Source of the DNA: Sorangium cellulosum
GTDB taxonomy: Bacteria > Myxococcota_A > Polyangia > Polyangiales > Polyangiaceae
Assembly: GCF_004135735.1 (NCBI RefSeq)
Contig: NZ_CP012670.1
Span: 5,782,501-5,846,500 of the forward strand
Direction: 5' to 3'
DNA: 64,000 nt
Part shown: piece after piece, positions 8,709 to 15,678 of the stretch
Layout: each line of letters starts with the position of its first letter
How positions within the stretch are numbered: position 1 is the stretch's first letter
Notes under the pieces: model-generated
Seen by the model: the letters and a program-made list of their open reading frames with translations, nothing else
What the model was told of the DNA's origin: nothing
Databases searched by the model: none
Translations under genes and position numbers: made by a program

Positions 8709-8909
8709 GACAAGCAAGAGTCATGGGCACGGGGGCGGCCGCCCTCCCCCCGAGGGGGCGCGAGCGGGGTGTGCGGTGGCGCCCGCAGCGGGCGGCGGAG
8801 CCGCCGCGTGGCCTGTACGTCGCCGCCGCTCGGCGCCATGGCCCGAGACATGGATGGCGCAGCGTCGGTCACGCGCAGGGCCCACGCCGGCGGGCGGACC
8901 GGCGAAGCG

Positions 8910-9116
8910 CTACGGCGCTGGCGCCTGCCCGGCCAGGATCCCATCGAGGCGCCGGAGCACCACTTCGAGCCGCTCGATCGTCGCCTTCAGGTACGCCCGG
9001 TACTCTCGATCGTCGGTGTGAACCAGCTCTTCTCTCATTCCCACGAGCCGGATCGACAGGGCGGTCCTCATGTCTTTCGCTTCGCGTTCATCGAGCTCGA
9101 AATGAAGCTGGGCCAT
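8910..9116 (-). CDS. Small helical protein, unknown function
   Basis: A 68-residue protein beginning MAQLHFELDEREAKDM, followed by an almost continuous amphipathic, charged helix (LRTALSIRLVGMREELV, YRAYLKATIERLEVVLRRL). It probably dimerises or forms a coiled coil. AGGGAGAG stands directly before the ATG, and third codon positions are GC-rich, supporting real coding. No known family is recognised. It shares a 24-bp element about 54 bases upstream of its start with another small minus-strand gene (13559-13858), hinting at common control. Confidence 0.65.
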   Translation of the reverse strand: MAQLHFELDEREAKDMRTALSIRLVGMREELVHTDDREYRAYLKATIERLEVVLRRLDGILAGQAPAP

Positions 9117-9163
9117 ATCTCTCCCTGATCCACGAGCCGCGTGTCCCCAGGACCGAGGGGTAC

Positions 9164-9382
9164 ATGGCGACGCGACGCCTCGCTGTCATCGGCTCCCGTG
9201 ATCTCGAGAGCGCCCGCCGCGAAGGCCGTCCTGGCCCGCCGGCGTCCGGAGACGCCACGGGCACGGCCGACTCGGTGGATCCGGACGAGCTCAAGGTCAA
9301 GATCTCGATCTTCGCTCGGCCGACGGCCATCGCGCTCGACGACACCGCGGTCGGGAAGCTCGAGGAGCGCGCCGCAGCGTGA
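9164..9382 (+). CDS. Possible small protein, unknown function
   Basis: A 72-residue frame, MATRRLAVIGSRDLESARRE… to …DDTAVGKLEERAAA, with GC-biased third positions and a plausible acidic C-terminal half (DELKVKISIF). No family is recognised. Its first codons fall inside the 24-bp element that recurs at 13.9 kb, where a plus-strand GTG frame would start VPRRLAVIG. The shared bases could therefore be either the 5' ends of two related short genes or a DNA element for the minus-strand genes. I regard this gene as uncertain. Confidence 0.35.
   Translation: MATRRLAVIGSRDLESARREGRPGPPASGDATGTADSVDPDELKVKISIFARPTAIALDDTAVGKLEERAAA
9171..9194 (-). promoter_or_regulatory. 24-bp shared upstream element, copy 1
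   Basis: Identical over 24 bases to 13922-13945. Read on the minus strand it starts AGCCGATGACAGCGAGGC. The similarity continues weakly beyond the exact match, as a C-run followed by TC…GGG. It ends 54 bases before the start codon of the 68-residue gene. TGACAG could be a -35-like hexamer, but no convincing -10 follows. Confidence 0.4.
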
Positions 9383-9544
9383 CATCCCCAGAGCAGGGCG
9401 GATCGAGGGCGATCTGGCGTGTGATCGCGCTGCGCCTCGCGCCGATGGAGAGCCGCTGTGGATCGGCGCTCGGCGCGGCCGGCTCGCGGGCTCCTCGCGA
9501 TCCGGCCGCGTGCGAGCCGTAGGCGGGCGGGAGCGCGCCGGGCC

Positions 9545-10439
9545 TCACCCCTTCACCACGCCCATCGGCCGGAGCCGCGCCACCTTCCGCGCGATGCCCG
9601 CGCGGTGCACGACGTCGACCACGCGCTCGACGTCCTTGTAGGCGACGGGCGCCTCCTCCGCGAGCTCGGCGTTCGACGGGCAGCGGACCACGATGCCGCG
9701 CCCTTCGAGCTCCTTGCGCAGCTCGTGGCCCGTCACCTGGCGCTTCGCCGCGCCGCGGCTCATGGTCCTGCCCGCGCCGTGGCAGGTGCTGCTGAACGAC
9801 ACCGCCGCCGACGCGTCCGTGCCCACGAGGACGAACGAGGCCGTCCCCATGCTGCCGGGGATGAACACGGGCTGGCCGAGCCCGCGGTAGCGCGCGGGGA
9901 TCTCGGCGCTCGACGGCCCGAACGCGCGCGTCGCGCCCTTCCTGTGCACGCAGACCTCGCGGCCGGCGGCGCGCTCGATCTTCGCCGTGTTGTGGGCGAC
10001 GTCGTAGACCAGGACGAGCTCCCCGTCGCCCAGGACGCGCGCGAACACGCGCCGCGCCGTCTCCGCGATGACCTGCCGGTTGGCGAAGCCGAAGTTCGCC
10101 GCGGCGCACATCGCCGCGAAGTAGCGGCGGCCCTCCGGCGAGGACAGCGGCGCGCAGGCGAGCTCGCGGTCCGGCAGCTCGATGCCGAGGCGCCCGGCCG
10201 CCTCGTCCATCGGGCGCACGTGATCGGCGCACACCTGGTGACCGAGGCCGCGCGAGCCGGTGTGGATCAGCACGGCGACGCGGCCCTGCGCGAGGCCGAG
10301 CCGCTCCGCCGCGGCCTCGTCGAAGATCTCGTCGACCACCTGCACCTCGACGAAATGGTTGCCGCTGCCGAGCGAGCCGAGCTGACCGCGGCCGCGCTGC
10401 TTGGCGCGCGAGGAGACGTGCGCCGCGTCGGCCCCGGGC
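9545..10439 (-). pseudogene. rtcB: RtcB RNA ligase, 5'-truncated remnant fused to archease remnant
   Basis: The minus frame ending at 9545 encodes about 290 residues of the C-terminal part of the RNA-splicing ligase RtcB. Conserved blocks in order: [17 protein letters not shown] (metal His), HTGSRGLGH (metal His), [11 protein letters not shown] (metal His), [11 protein letters not shown], and [12 protein letters not shown] carrying the GMP-accepting His. A full RtcB is roughly 400-480 residues. The first ~190 residues, which carry the conserved Asp/Cys metal ligands, are absent. Upstream of the [10 protein letters not shown] segment the DNA instead encodes, in another frame, the N-terminus of archease. 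No start codon of the normal type supports the truncated frame, so this is called a remnant. Normal RtcB joins 2',3'-cyclic-phosphate and 5'-OH RNA ends. Confidence 0.8.
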
Positions 10440-10643
10440 AGCTCGATCGCGCGACCGCAGGCGGACCGGCTGGGCCTCGCCCTCCGGCGAGGGCGGCGGC
10501 CGGTCGCCGCACGCTATCCGGGCGAGCGCGCGGCCCGCCTCGGCGAAGAGCTCCGCGAGCGCGGGGGCGTCGACGCGGAGGCGAAGCTCGCCCGTGTGCT
10601 CCTCGAAGGCGTGCGAGGCAGCAGAGGTCGGACGCGGCGGCAC
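10440..10643 (-). pseudogene. Archease, N-terminal remnant
   Basis: From GTG 10643, with GGAGGAGG about 10 bases upstream, the frame encodes about 67 residues. They include HAFEEHTGELRLRVDAP, then LAELFAEAGRALARI and [12 protein letters not shown], which is the archease N-terminus (the RtcB-activating cofactor). In intact archeases this continues with LLVDWLNEL and about 80 more residues. Here homology stops at RSRDRA, and the following bases are RtcB coding in a different frame. So the 3' two-thirds of archease and the 5' 40% of rtcB are missing, as expected from one deletion of several hundred bases across an archease-rtcB operon. Translation of this frame would run on into shadow sequence. 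Confidence 0.75.
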
Positions 10644-10767
10644 GGGCAGATCACCTCCTCCGGGAGGAGCATGGTCGCGCCGACCGCGCCGACAAGGTGG
10701 CGCCGTCAGCGTGGAGCCCGGCCAGCGCCGAGGTCGCGAGCGCGCCGTGCTCCTGTCCCAAAGAGGC

Positions 10768-10799
10768 GCTGTCGGACAGGCCAGAGGGGCTGTCGGACA
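10768..10799. promoter_or_regulatory. Twin near-palindrome CTGTCGGACAG
   Basis: CTGTCGGACAG, an inverted repeat CTGTC/GACAG with one central base, occurs at 10768-10778 and again at 10789-10799, 21 bases apart, roughly two helical turns. It lies about 130-160 bases upstream of the archease start and behind the CBS gene. The spacing suits cooperative repressor binding, but no regulator is known. A related half (GGCGCTGTCCGA) occurs near 15525. Confidence 0.35.
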
Positions 10800-10864
10800 G
10801 ACCCGCTCGACACGGCAGGACGCGATCGAGAGGACGCGATCGCGCCGGATGGGCGGCGTCGGGG

Positions 10865-11266
10865 TCACTCGCCCGTGACCGGCCCGGCGCGCTCCTCGCG
10901 CGGCAGGGTCGCGAGATCGTCGCCCGTGATGACGCCGACCATCCGCTCGCCCCGATCGAAGACGATGAGCCGCCGGATCGTGTGCTCCTCCATCCGGCGG
11001 GCCGCCTCCTCGATGGACTCGTCCTCGTAGCAGCAGAAGACCCTCCGCGTCATCACGTCGCCGACGTGGCTCGTCCTCGGGTCCAGCCCGTTGGCGGTCG
11101 CCCGGACGGTGATGTCGCGGTCGGTGACGACCCCGATCGGACGCTCGTTCTCGAGGACCAGCAGCATGCCCACCCCCGCCTCTCGCATCTTGAGCGCCGT
11201 CGCCTGGAGCGTCGCCCCCGTGGACGTCGTCTCCACCCCTCTCGTCATGACGTCTCCGATGAGCAT
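10865..11266 (-). CDS. CBS-domain pair protein
   Basis: The 133-residue protein consists of two CBS motifs: MLIGDVMTRGVETTSTGATL…GVVTDRDITVRA (1-55) and HVGDVMTRRVFCCYEDES…MVGVITGDDLATLP (65-125). Each has the usual DVMT start and GV(V/I)T end. Such stand-alone pairs bind adenine nucleotides and act as energy or redox sensors; the ligand here is unknown. ATG 11266 is chosen because GGGAGAG precedes it by about 8 bases and the domain begins immediately; the frame is open further upstream without homology. It is on the same strand as, and upstream of, the archease/rtcB remnants, and adjacent to the ligA remnant and polX. Confidence 0.9.
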   Translation of the reverse strand: MLIGDVMTRGVETTSTGATLQATALKMREAGVGMLLVLENERPIGVVTDRDITVRATANGLDPRTSHVGDVMTRRVFCCYEDESIEEAARRMEEHTIRRLIVFDRGERMVGVITGDDLATLPREERAGPVTGE

Positions 11267-11462
11267 CGATCTCTCCCTGGGACGGGGCGGAGCACGGTCC
11301 GTACCGCGCAGCGAGCCGCACAGGCGGCCTCCCTGGCCTCGCCCTCCTTCGCCTCGGCCGCCCTCCTGCACGCCCCCCCGGCCTCGTGGCACATCACCTG
11401 CTTTGACGGCGTGGCGGGGAGGGTGGGTATCGTGCGCGCATCCGACTGGCAGGGATCTCACG

Positions 11463-11702
11463 CATGAGCGCGTCGGCGCGACCGCGCGTCACCCGCGCTG
11501 GGCGCTCGCGTTCAAGCTCGCGCCGCGGCGCGAGGCGACGACCATCGAGGGCATCGTGGTCCAGGTCAGCAAGGCAAGGGCGCTCGGCGTCGCCGTGCTG
11601 ACGGAGGACCAGCTCCGGGAGCTGCTCCAGGCGGGAACCCGACGGGAGAGCCAAACGGGAACCCGACGGGAGAGCCAGGCGGGAACCCGACGGGAGCCGA
11701 GG
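11463..11702 (+). pseudogene. ligA: NAD-dependent DNA ligase (LigA) remnant, internally deleted
   Basis: One plus-strand frame reads ERVGATARHPRWALAFKL, then APRREATTIEGIVVQV and SKARALGVAVLTEDQLRELL. The first two parts are the LigA segment at the end of the adenylation domain and start of the OB fold (usual form: ELGAT…APRWAIAFKF…I.VQVGRTG). The last part is the end of the C-terminal BRCT domain (usual form: SKLEKARELGVPVLDE..F..LL). The ~300 residues that normally lie between, and the ~290 residues before, are absent. No suitable start exists. The frame then enters a 24-bp tandem repeat and overlaps the start of polX. It is a non-functional scar of a ligase gene formerly upstream of polX. 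Confidence 0.7.
11631..11702 (+). repeat. 24-bp tandem repeat, three copies
   Basis: Units at 11631-11654, 11655-11678 and 11679-11702, each starting (G/A)CGGGAACCCGACGGGAG; the third diverges at its end. In the ligA-remnant frame it encodes 8-residue units such as AGTRRESQ. It separates the ligA scar from the polX start codon, and its last copy supplies the GAGGGG sequence before the polX ATG. Confidence 0.9.
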
Positions 11703-11707
11703 GGCGC

Positions 11708-13486
11708 ATGGAAAACGTCGACATCGCTCGCGTCTTCGAGGAGGTGGCGGATCTGCTCGAAATCCAGGACGAGAGCCCGTTCCGCGTGCGGGCCTACCGC
11801 ACCGCGGCGCGCACCCTCGGGGCGCTCGGCGAGCCCGTCGCGGGGCTCCTCGAGCGCGAGGGCGCGGGCGCGCTCACCGCCTTGCCCGGGATCGGCAAGG
11901 ACCTCGCGGGCAAGATCGTCGAGCTCCTCGAGACCGGCGAGCTGTCGCTGCTGAAAGAGCTGACGGCGAAGACCCCCGAGAGCCTCGTCGGGATGATGCG
12001 GATCCCGTCGCTCGGGCCGAGGCGCGCGCGCCTGCTCCACGACAGCCTCGGCGTCGCGACGGTCGACGAGCTCGAGGAGGCCGCGCGGTCGGGTCGCCTC
12101 GTCGGCGTGCGCGGCTTCGGCGAGAAGCTCGCCGCGACGATCCTCGACGGCTGCCTGAAGCGGCGGGCGACCGCCGGGCGCGTGCGGCTCGCGGACGCCG
12201 AGGCGCAGGTCGAGCCGCTGCTCCGGCACCTCAGGGCGGCGCGCGAGGCCCTGGTCGTCGAGGTGGCCGGCAGCCTCCGGCGCCGCAAGGAGACGGTGGG
12301 CGACGTCGACATCCTCGTGTGCGCGCGGCGCGGAGAGCCGGTCGCGGCGCGCCTCCTTTCGTATCCGGAGATCAAGCAGGTGCTCGCCCGCGGCGCGACG
12401 AAGTGCTCGGTCGTGCTGCGGTCCGGGCTCCAGATCGACCTCCGCGTCGTGCCGCCGGCGTCCTACGGCGCGGCCCTCCACTACTTCACCGGCTCGAAGG
12501 CCCACAACATCACCGTCCGCACGCTGGGCGTGGCCCGCGGGCTGAAGATCAACGAATACGGGGTCTTCCGGGGCGACCGGCGGATCGGGGGCCAGGCAGA
12601 GGAGGACGTCTTCCGCGCGGTCGGGCTGCCCTGGATCCCGCCCGAGCTGCGCGAGGACGCCGGCGAGATCGAGGCCGCGCGCGCGCGGCGGCTCCCCGAG
12701 CTCGTCGAGGTCGGCGCCATCCGGGGCGACCTCCACGTGCACACGACGTACACCGACGGGCGCGACGAGCTCGAGGCGATGGTCAGGGCGTGCGCGGCCC
12801 GCGGGTACGACTACGTGGCCATCACCGACCCGACGCGGGCGGTCCGCGTGGCGGGCGGGCTCGACGCGTCGGGGCTCCGCAGGCAGGCGCGGGCCATCGA
12901 CCGGCTCCGCCGGACGATCGGCGGGATCACGATCCTGCACGGGGCCGAGGTCGACATCCTCGAGGACGGAGCGCTCGACCTCGACGACGCGGCGCTGGCG
13001 GCGCTCGATTACGTCGTCGCCAGCGTGCGCTCGAAGCTCACGATGGCGGAGCCCGACATGACGCGCCGTGTGCTCCGCGCGCTCGAGAGCCCGTTCGTGA
13101 CGGCGCTCGGCCACCCGACCGGGCGCCTCCTCGGCAAGCGCGAGCCGTACGCGCTCGACCTGCCGCGGATCGCGCGCGCCGCGCGCGATCTCGGCGTGCT
13201 GCTCGAGATCAACGCGCAGCCCGAGCGCCTGGACCTCTGCGACGTCCACATCCGCCTCGCGCGAGAGGCCGGCGCGAAGCTCGTGGTCGCCACCGACGCG
13301 CACGCCGTGGCGGAGCTCGACTTCATGCGCCACGGGATCGATCAGGCGCGGCGGGGCTGGTGCGCCGCGGCCGACATCGCGAACACGGCGCCCCTCGCGG
13401 AGTTCTTGGAGCTCATCGGCAAGCGCAGGGGCGCGGCGACCGCCGCCGCGAGATCGCGCCCGGCCGGGAGCGCCGCCAGCGCGTAG
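11708..13486 (+). CDS. polX: DNA polymerase/3'-5' exonuclease PolX with altered PHP site
   Basis: The 592-residue protein has the bacterial family X layout. First comes a helix-hairpin-helix N-terminus (ALPGIGKDLAGKIVELLETG, about 60-80). The polymerase palm follows, with GSLRRRKETVGDVDILV (catalytic Asp pair, about 198) and the third Asp in LQIDLRV (about 242). The C-terminal PHP domain starts at about 338 with GDLHVHTTYTDG. Family X repair polymerases fill short gaps; the PHP part normally gives metal-dependent 3'-5' exonuclease. Here two usual metal-ligand His residues are replaced: TDHS is TDPT (about 372) and SVHS is SVRS (about 438). GHPTG and TDAH remain. Polymerase motifs look intact, whereas the exonuclease may be weak or lost. 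GAGGGG precedes ATG 11708 closely. Confidence 0.93.
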   Translation: MENVDIARVFEEVADLLEIQDESPFRVRAYRTAARTLGALGEPVAGLLEREGAGALTALPGIGKDLAGKIVELLETGELSLLKELTAKTPESLVGMMRIPSLGPRRARLLHDSLGVATVDELEEAARSGRLVGVRGFGEKLAATILDGCLKRRATAGRVRLADAEAQVEPLLRHLRAAREALVVEVAGSLRRRKETVGDVDILVCARRGEPVAARLLSYPEIKQVLARGATKCSVVLRSGLQIDLRVVPPASYGAALHYFTGSKAHNITVRTLGVARGLKINEYGVFRGDRRIGGQAEEDVFRAVGLPWIPPELREDAGEIEAARARRLPELVEVGAIRGDLHVHTTYTDGRDELEAMVRACAARGYDYVAITDPTRAVRVAGGLDASGLRRQARAIDRLRRTIGGITILHGAEVDILEDGALDLDDAALAALDYVVASVRSKLTMAEPDMTRRVLRALESPFVTALGHPTGRLLGKREPYALDLPRIARAARDLGVLLEINAQPERLDLCDVHIRLAREAGAKLVVATDAHAVAELDFMRHGIDQARRGWCAAADIANTAPLAEFLELIGKRRGAATAAARSRPAGSAASA

Positions 13487-13558
13487 GCCCCCGGAGCGGC
13501 GGCCCGAGGCGAGGCCGCACGCGCGCGAGGTGCGCCGGCGCTCCGGGGCGTGCGTCCT

Positions 13559-13858
13559 CTACCGATCCAGCCCCTTGTCCTCGCACGCGCGGCCCCGGTC
13601 CAGAGGCTCGCCGTGCTCCTCTTCCTCTTCTTCCCGCGGCTCTTCGAGCGCTCCCGGGGAGAGGCCCTCGTCCCCTGCCTCGCCCGCCCGCGCCCCCTCC
13701 TGCCCGCTGCCCGCGGCGGTGTCGGCGTCGCCGCCGTTCCGCTCGGTCGGCTCGCGCGGCTGCGCGCCCTCGCCCGGGCCGCGCGGCTCGCCCGGGCCGC
13801 GCGGCTCGCCCGGGCCGCCTGCCGGCGCCTCGTGCCCGCTCGCTCGGTTGACGCTCAT
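13559..13858 (-). CDS. Acidic, Gly/Pro/Glu-rich disordered small protein
   Basis: A 99-residue protein with no predicted fold: MSVNRASGHEAPAGGPGEPR, two to three GEPRGP repeats (18-bp DNA repeat near 13770-13815), then an acidic tail with EEPREEEEEEHGEPLD. GAGGAGAG lies about 7 bases before ATG 13858, which supports translation. Composition resembles hydrophilic stress-associated proteins, but no family is recognised. It shares a 24-bp element about 63 bases upstream of its start with the 68-residue gene at 8910-9116. Low complexity means the coding call rests on the ribosome binding site and the shared element. Confidence 0.5.
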   Translation of the reverse strand: MSVNRASGHEAPAGGPGEPRGPGEPRGPGEGAQPREPTERNGGDADTAAGSGQEGARAGEAGDEGLSPGALEEPREEEEEEHGEPLDRGRACEDKGLDR

Positions 13859-13921
13859 CGCTGCTCTCCTCGACCCCTCCGCCAGGATCCCGCTGCCCGG
13901 GATCGAGAGGGGACCTGGTGC

Positions 13922-13945
13922 CGCGACGCCTCGCTGTCATCGGCT
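13922..13945 (-). promoter_or_regulatory. 24-bp shared upstream element, copy 2
   Basis: Exact 24-base match to 9171-9194, on the same strand and at a similar distance (63 versus 54 bases) from a small minus-strand gene. The similarity downstream of the exact block (C-run, then TC…GGG) also continues here with a one-base shift. This fits a shared promoter or operator, though a shared plus-strand 5' coding end is an alternative. Confidence 0.4.
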
Positions 13946-14077
13946 GGGCGAGGGCTCCCCGAATATCTTTGAGAGGGTCGCAGCCGGCGCGGCACGGCCA
14001 GCTCGAGCCGAAGGAGAACGGGCTCCTCCATTCCACGATGATCGCCGACTCTCTCCGGAGATTTCGGTGACAACGAA

Positions 14078-15256
14078 CTAGCGCGCGCCGGTCCAGCGCA
14101 GATCGGCGATCATGGGGAGGTGGTCCGAGCCGAGGTCCGGCCCGACCCACGCGCGCTCGCTCGTCCAGCCCGGTCCGACGAGCACGTGGTCGATGCGAAC
14201 ACCGAACCAGCGCGTCCGCTTCGTCGCGCCGAAGCCCAGCCCGGCGCGGGAGAACGCGTTCTCGAAGCCTGCCCAGAAGCGCCGATAGATGGCGCTGTCG
14301 ACTGGCATGTTGAAGTCCCCGACGATGACCGCCGGATAGGGCGCCTCGTCGACCCACTGCCTCGCGAGCTCCGATTCCCAGGTGCGCAGCGCGATGTTCC
14401 TGTCGTGCTCCTCCGCCTGCTTCCATCCGCCGTGGATCAGCGCCTCGATCGCGTCCCGCGGTGTCTCGAGGTGCAGGTGGATGAGGGAGAAGGCGCGACC
14501 CCCGGCCGGCTGCACGCTCGACGGCTCGGGTGAAGGCGCGCCCGCCGCCGCGCCGGCGCTGCGGCCGGAGGAGCTGGCCGAAGCGGCAGCGGCCGCGCGG
14601 TCCGGCAGCGCGATCGCATAGCGGAGGATGGCGCCGTGGCCGCCGGCACGCCAGACGTCGCTGCGATCCCTGGATTCGATCTCCTGGAGAGGATGCCGGC
14701 TCAGAAGGCACATCCCGCGCTCGGTGTGGACGAACCACGCCGGAAAGGCCTCTTCCAGCGACCGCGCCGGAATGCTGCACTCCTGCAGCGCGAACACGTC
14801 GGGTCGGGTCTCGGCGACGAAGCGCCCGAGGCGCCCCAGATCGAGCGCGCGAGCCCCCATGTTGAAGGAGGCCACGCGCAGATCGCCCTCGCCCGTCGCC
14901 CCGACGAGCGCGCGGGGCGAGACCGAGAACCCCAGGATGGGCCCGACCACGATCACGGACGCCACGGAGAGCGGGAGGAGGGCCCGGCGCTGCACCGCGA
15001 GCGCGGCGGGCACGAGCACGAGGAGAGGGAGAGCGAGGATCGCGCGCGGGCCGAAGAGGAAGAGCGTCCCGGGCCAGAAGCGGTCGCCCACGACCGGCAG
15101 GGCGAGCCAAATCGCGACGACCCCGAGCAGGTAGAGCACGGCGCCGGCGAGCACGAGCCGCCGGAGCAGCCGCCAGCGCGGCGCAGGAGAAGTAGGCCGC
15201 GCAGCAGGTGCTTGCGGCTCCGATGTCGCTCCCCTCCCCTGGTCACTGAGCCGCAT
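14078..15256 (-). CDS. Endonuclease/exonuclease/phosphatase (EEP) family membrane protein
   Basis: The 392-residue protein begins with a Pro/Ala-rich cytoplasmic tail and three hydrophobic helices (about 33-55, 66-88 and 92-112), then an EEP domain. EEP signatures: LRVASFNMGAR, FALQECSIP (metal Glu), LIHLHLETP, VIVGDFNMPVD, FGVRIDHVLVG and GSDHLPMIADL at the C-terminus. This is the membrane-anchored, extracytoplasmic-facing subtype. Substrates of that subtype (lipid, phosphodiester or nucleic acid) cannot be told from sequence. An insertion rich in Ala/Ser (about 225-250) lies between the Glu and His motifs. It is divergent from manA with a 422-base gap. Confidence 0.85.
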   Translation of the reverse strand: MRLSDQGRGATSEPQAPAARPTSPAPRWRLLRRLVLAGAVLYLLGVVAIWLALPVVGDRFWPGTLFLFGPRAILALPLLVLVPAALAVQRRALLPLSVASVIVVGPILGFSVSPRALVGATGEGDLRVASFNMGARALDLGRLGRFVAETRPDVFALQECSIPARSLEEAFPAWFVHTERGMCLLSRHPLQEIESRDRSDVWRAGGHGAILRYAIALPDRAAAAASASSSGRSAGAAAGAPSPEPSSVQPAGGRAFSLIHLHLETPRDAIEALIHGGWKQAEEHDRNIALRTWESELARQWVDEAPYPAVIVGDFNMPVDSAIYRRFWAGFENAFSRAGLGFGATKRTRWFGVRIDHVLVGPGWTSERAWVGPDLGSDHLPMIADLRWTGAR

Positions 15257-15339
15257 GGCTGTCCGTTTGCGGGCGTGAAGACACCGTCTCGATGAAGAGC
15301 GGCATAGTTCACATCAGCGGCAGGCGCAACCGCCACCAC

Positions 15340-15361
15340 TGGATAATCTGAAAGCTATCCA
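15340..15361. promoter_or_regulatory. Inverted repeat TGGATA-N10-TATCCA
   Basis: Six-base perfect arms separated by ten bases in an AT-richer patch of an otherwise GC-rich intergenic region. Its position is closer to the EEP gene than to manA. It is an operator candidate only. Confidence 0.3.
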
Positions 15362-15650
15362 TCGACGCCGGCGGACATGCGTCAAGCGCTGTCGGCGCCG
15401 ATGACCATGGCGGAGATCCGTGGTGGCCCGCGGTCCCCTACCCTGCGCCCTGCGATCTCGCGGAGTCCCTCCGGACCTCGGCGCCGAGGCGCCTCCGGAC
15501 AGATCGGCCCCTGGAGCACCAGAGGCGCTGTCCGATGCCAGACGACCGGATTCGTCGCGTCGTGACGACGCTCTCCCGCTCCGAGGCGCCCTCCAGGGCG
15601 GGCCCGGACGCAGGAGGCACGATCGCCCCCATCCCGCATGCGCGCTCCTG

Positions 15651-15656
15651 TATAGT
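15651..15656 (+). promoter_or_regulatory. manA: Candidate -10 hexamer TATAGT for manA
   Basis: Five of six bases match TATAAT. Transcription would begin near 15662, about 17 bases before ATG 15679. No good -35 hexamer is present at 16-18 bases upstream. Confidence 0.35.
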
Positions 15657-15678
15657 GAGGGCCTCACAGGAAATTCGC

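Larger units (their letters stand above)
15257..15678. other. Divergent promoter region EEP gene / manA
   Basis: 422 bases without a convincing gene. Two candidate control elements are visible. An inverted repeat TGGATA-N10-TATCCA lies at 15340-15361, about 85 bases upstream of the EEP start. A TATAGT hexamer lies at 15651-15656, about 22 bases before manA, overlapping a small GTGAG/CTCAC inverted repeat (15655-15667). Confidence 0.45.

Noticed and set aside
11464-11620. Short ATG frame MSASARPRV… at the ligA scar
   Set aside because: It is the +1 shadow of the LigA-like frame; composition is Arg/Ser-rich with no ribosome binding site.
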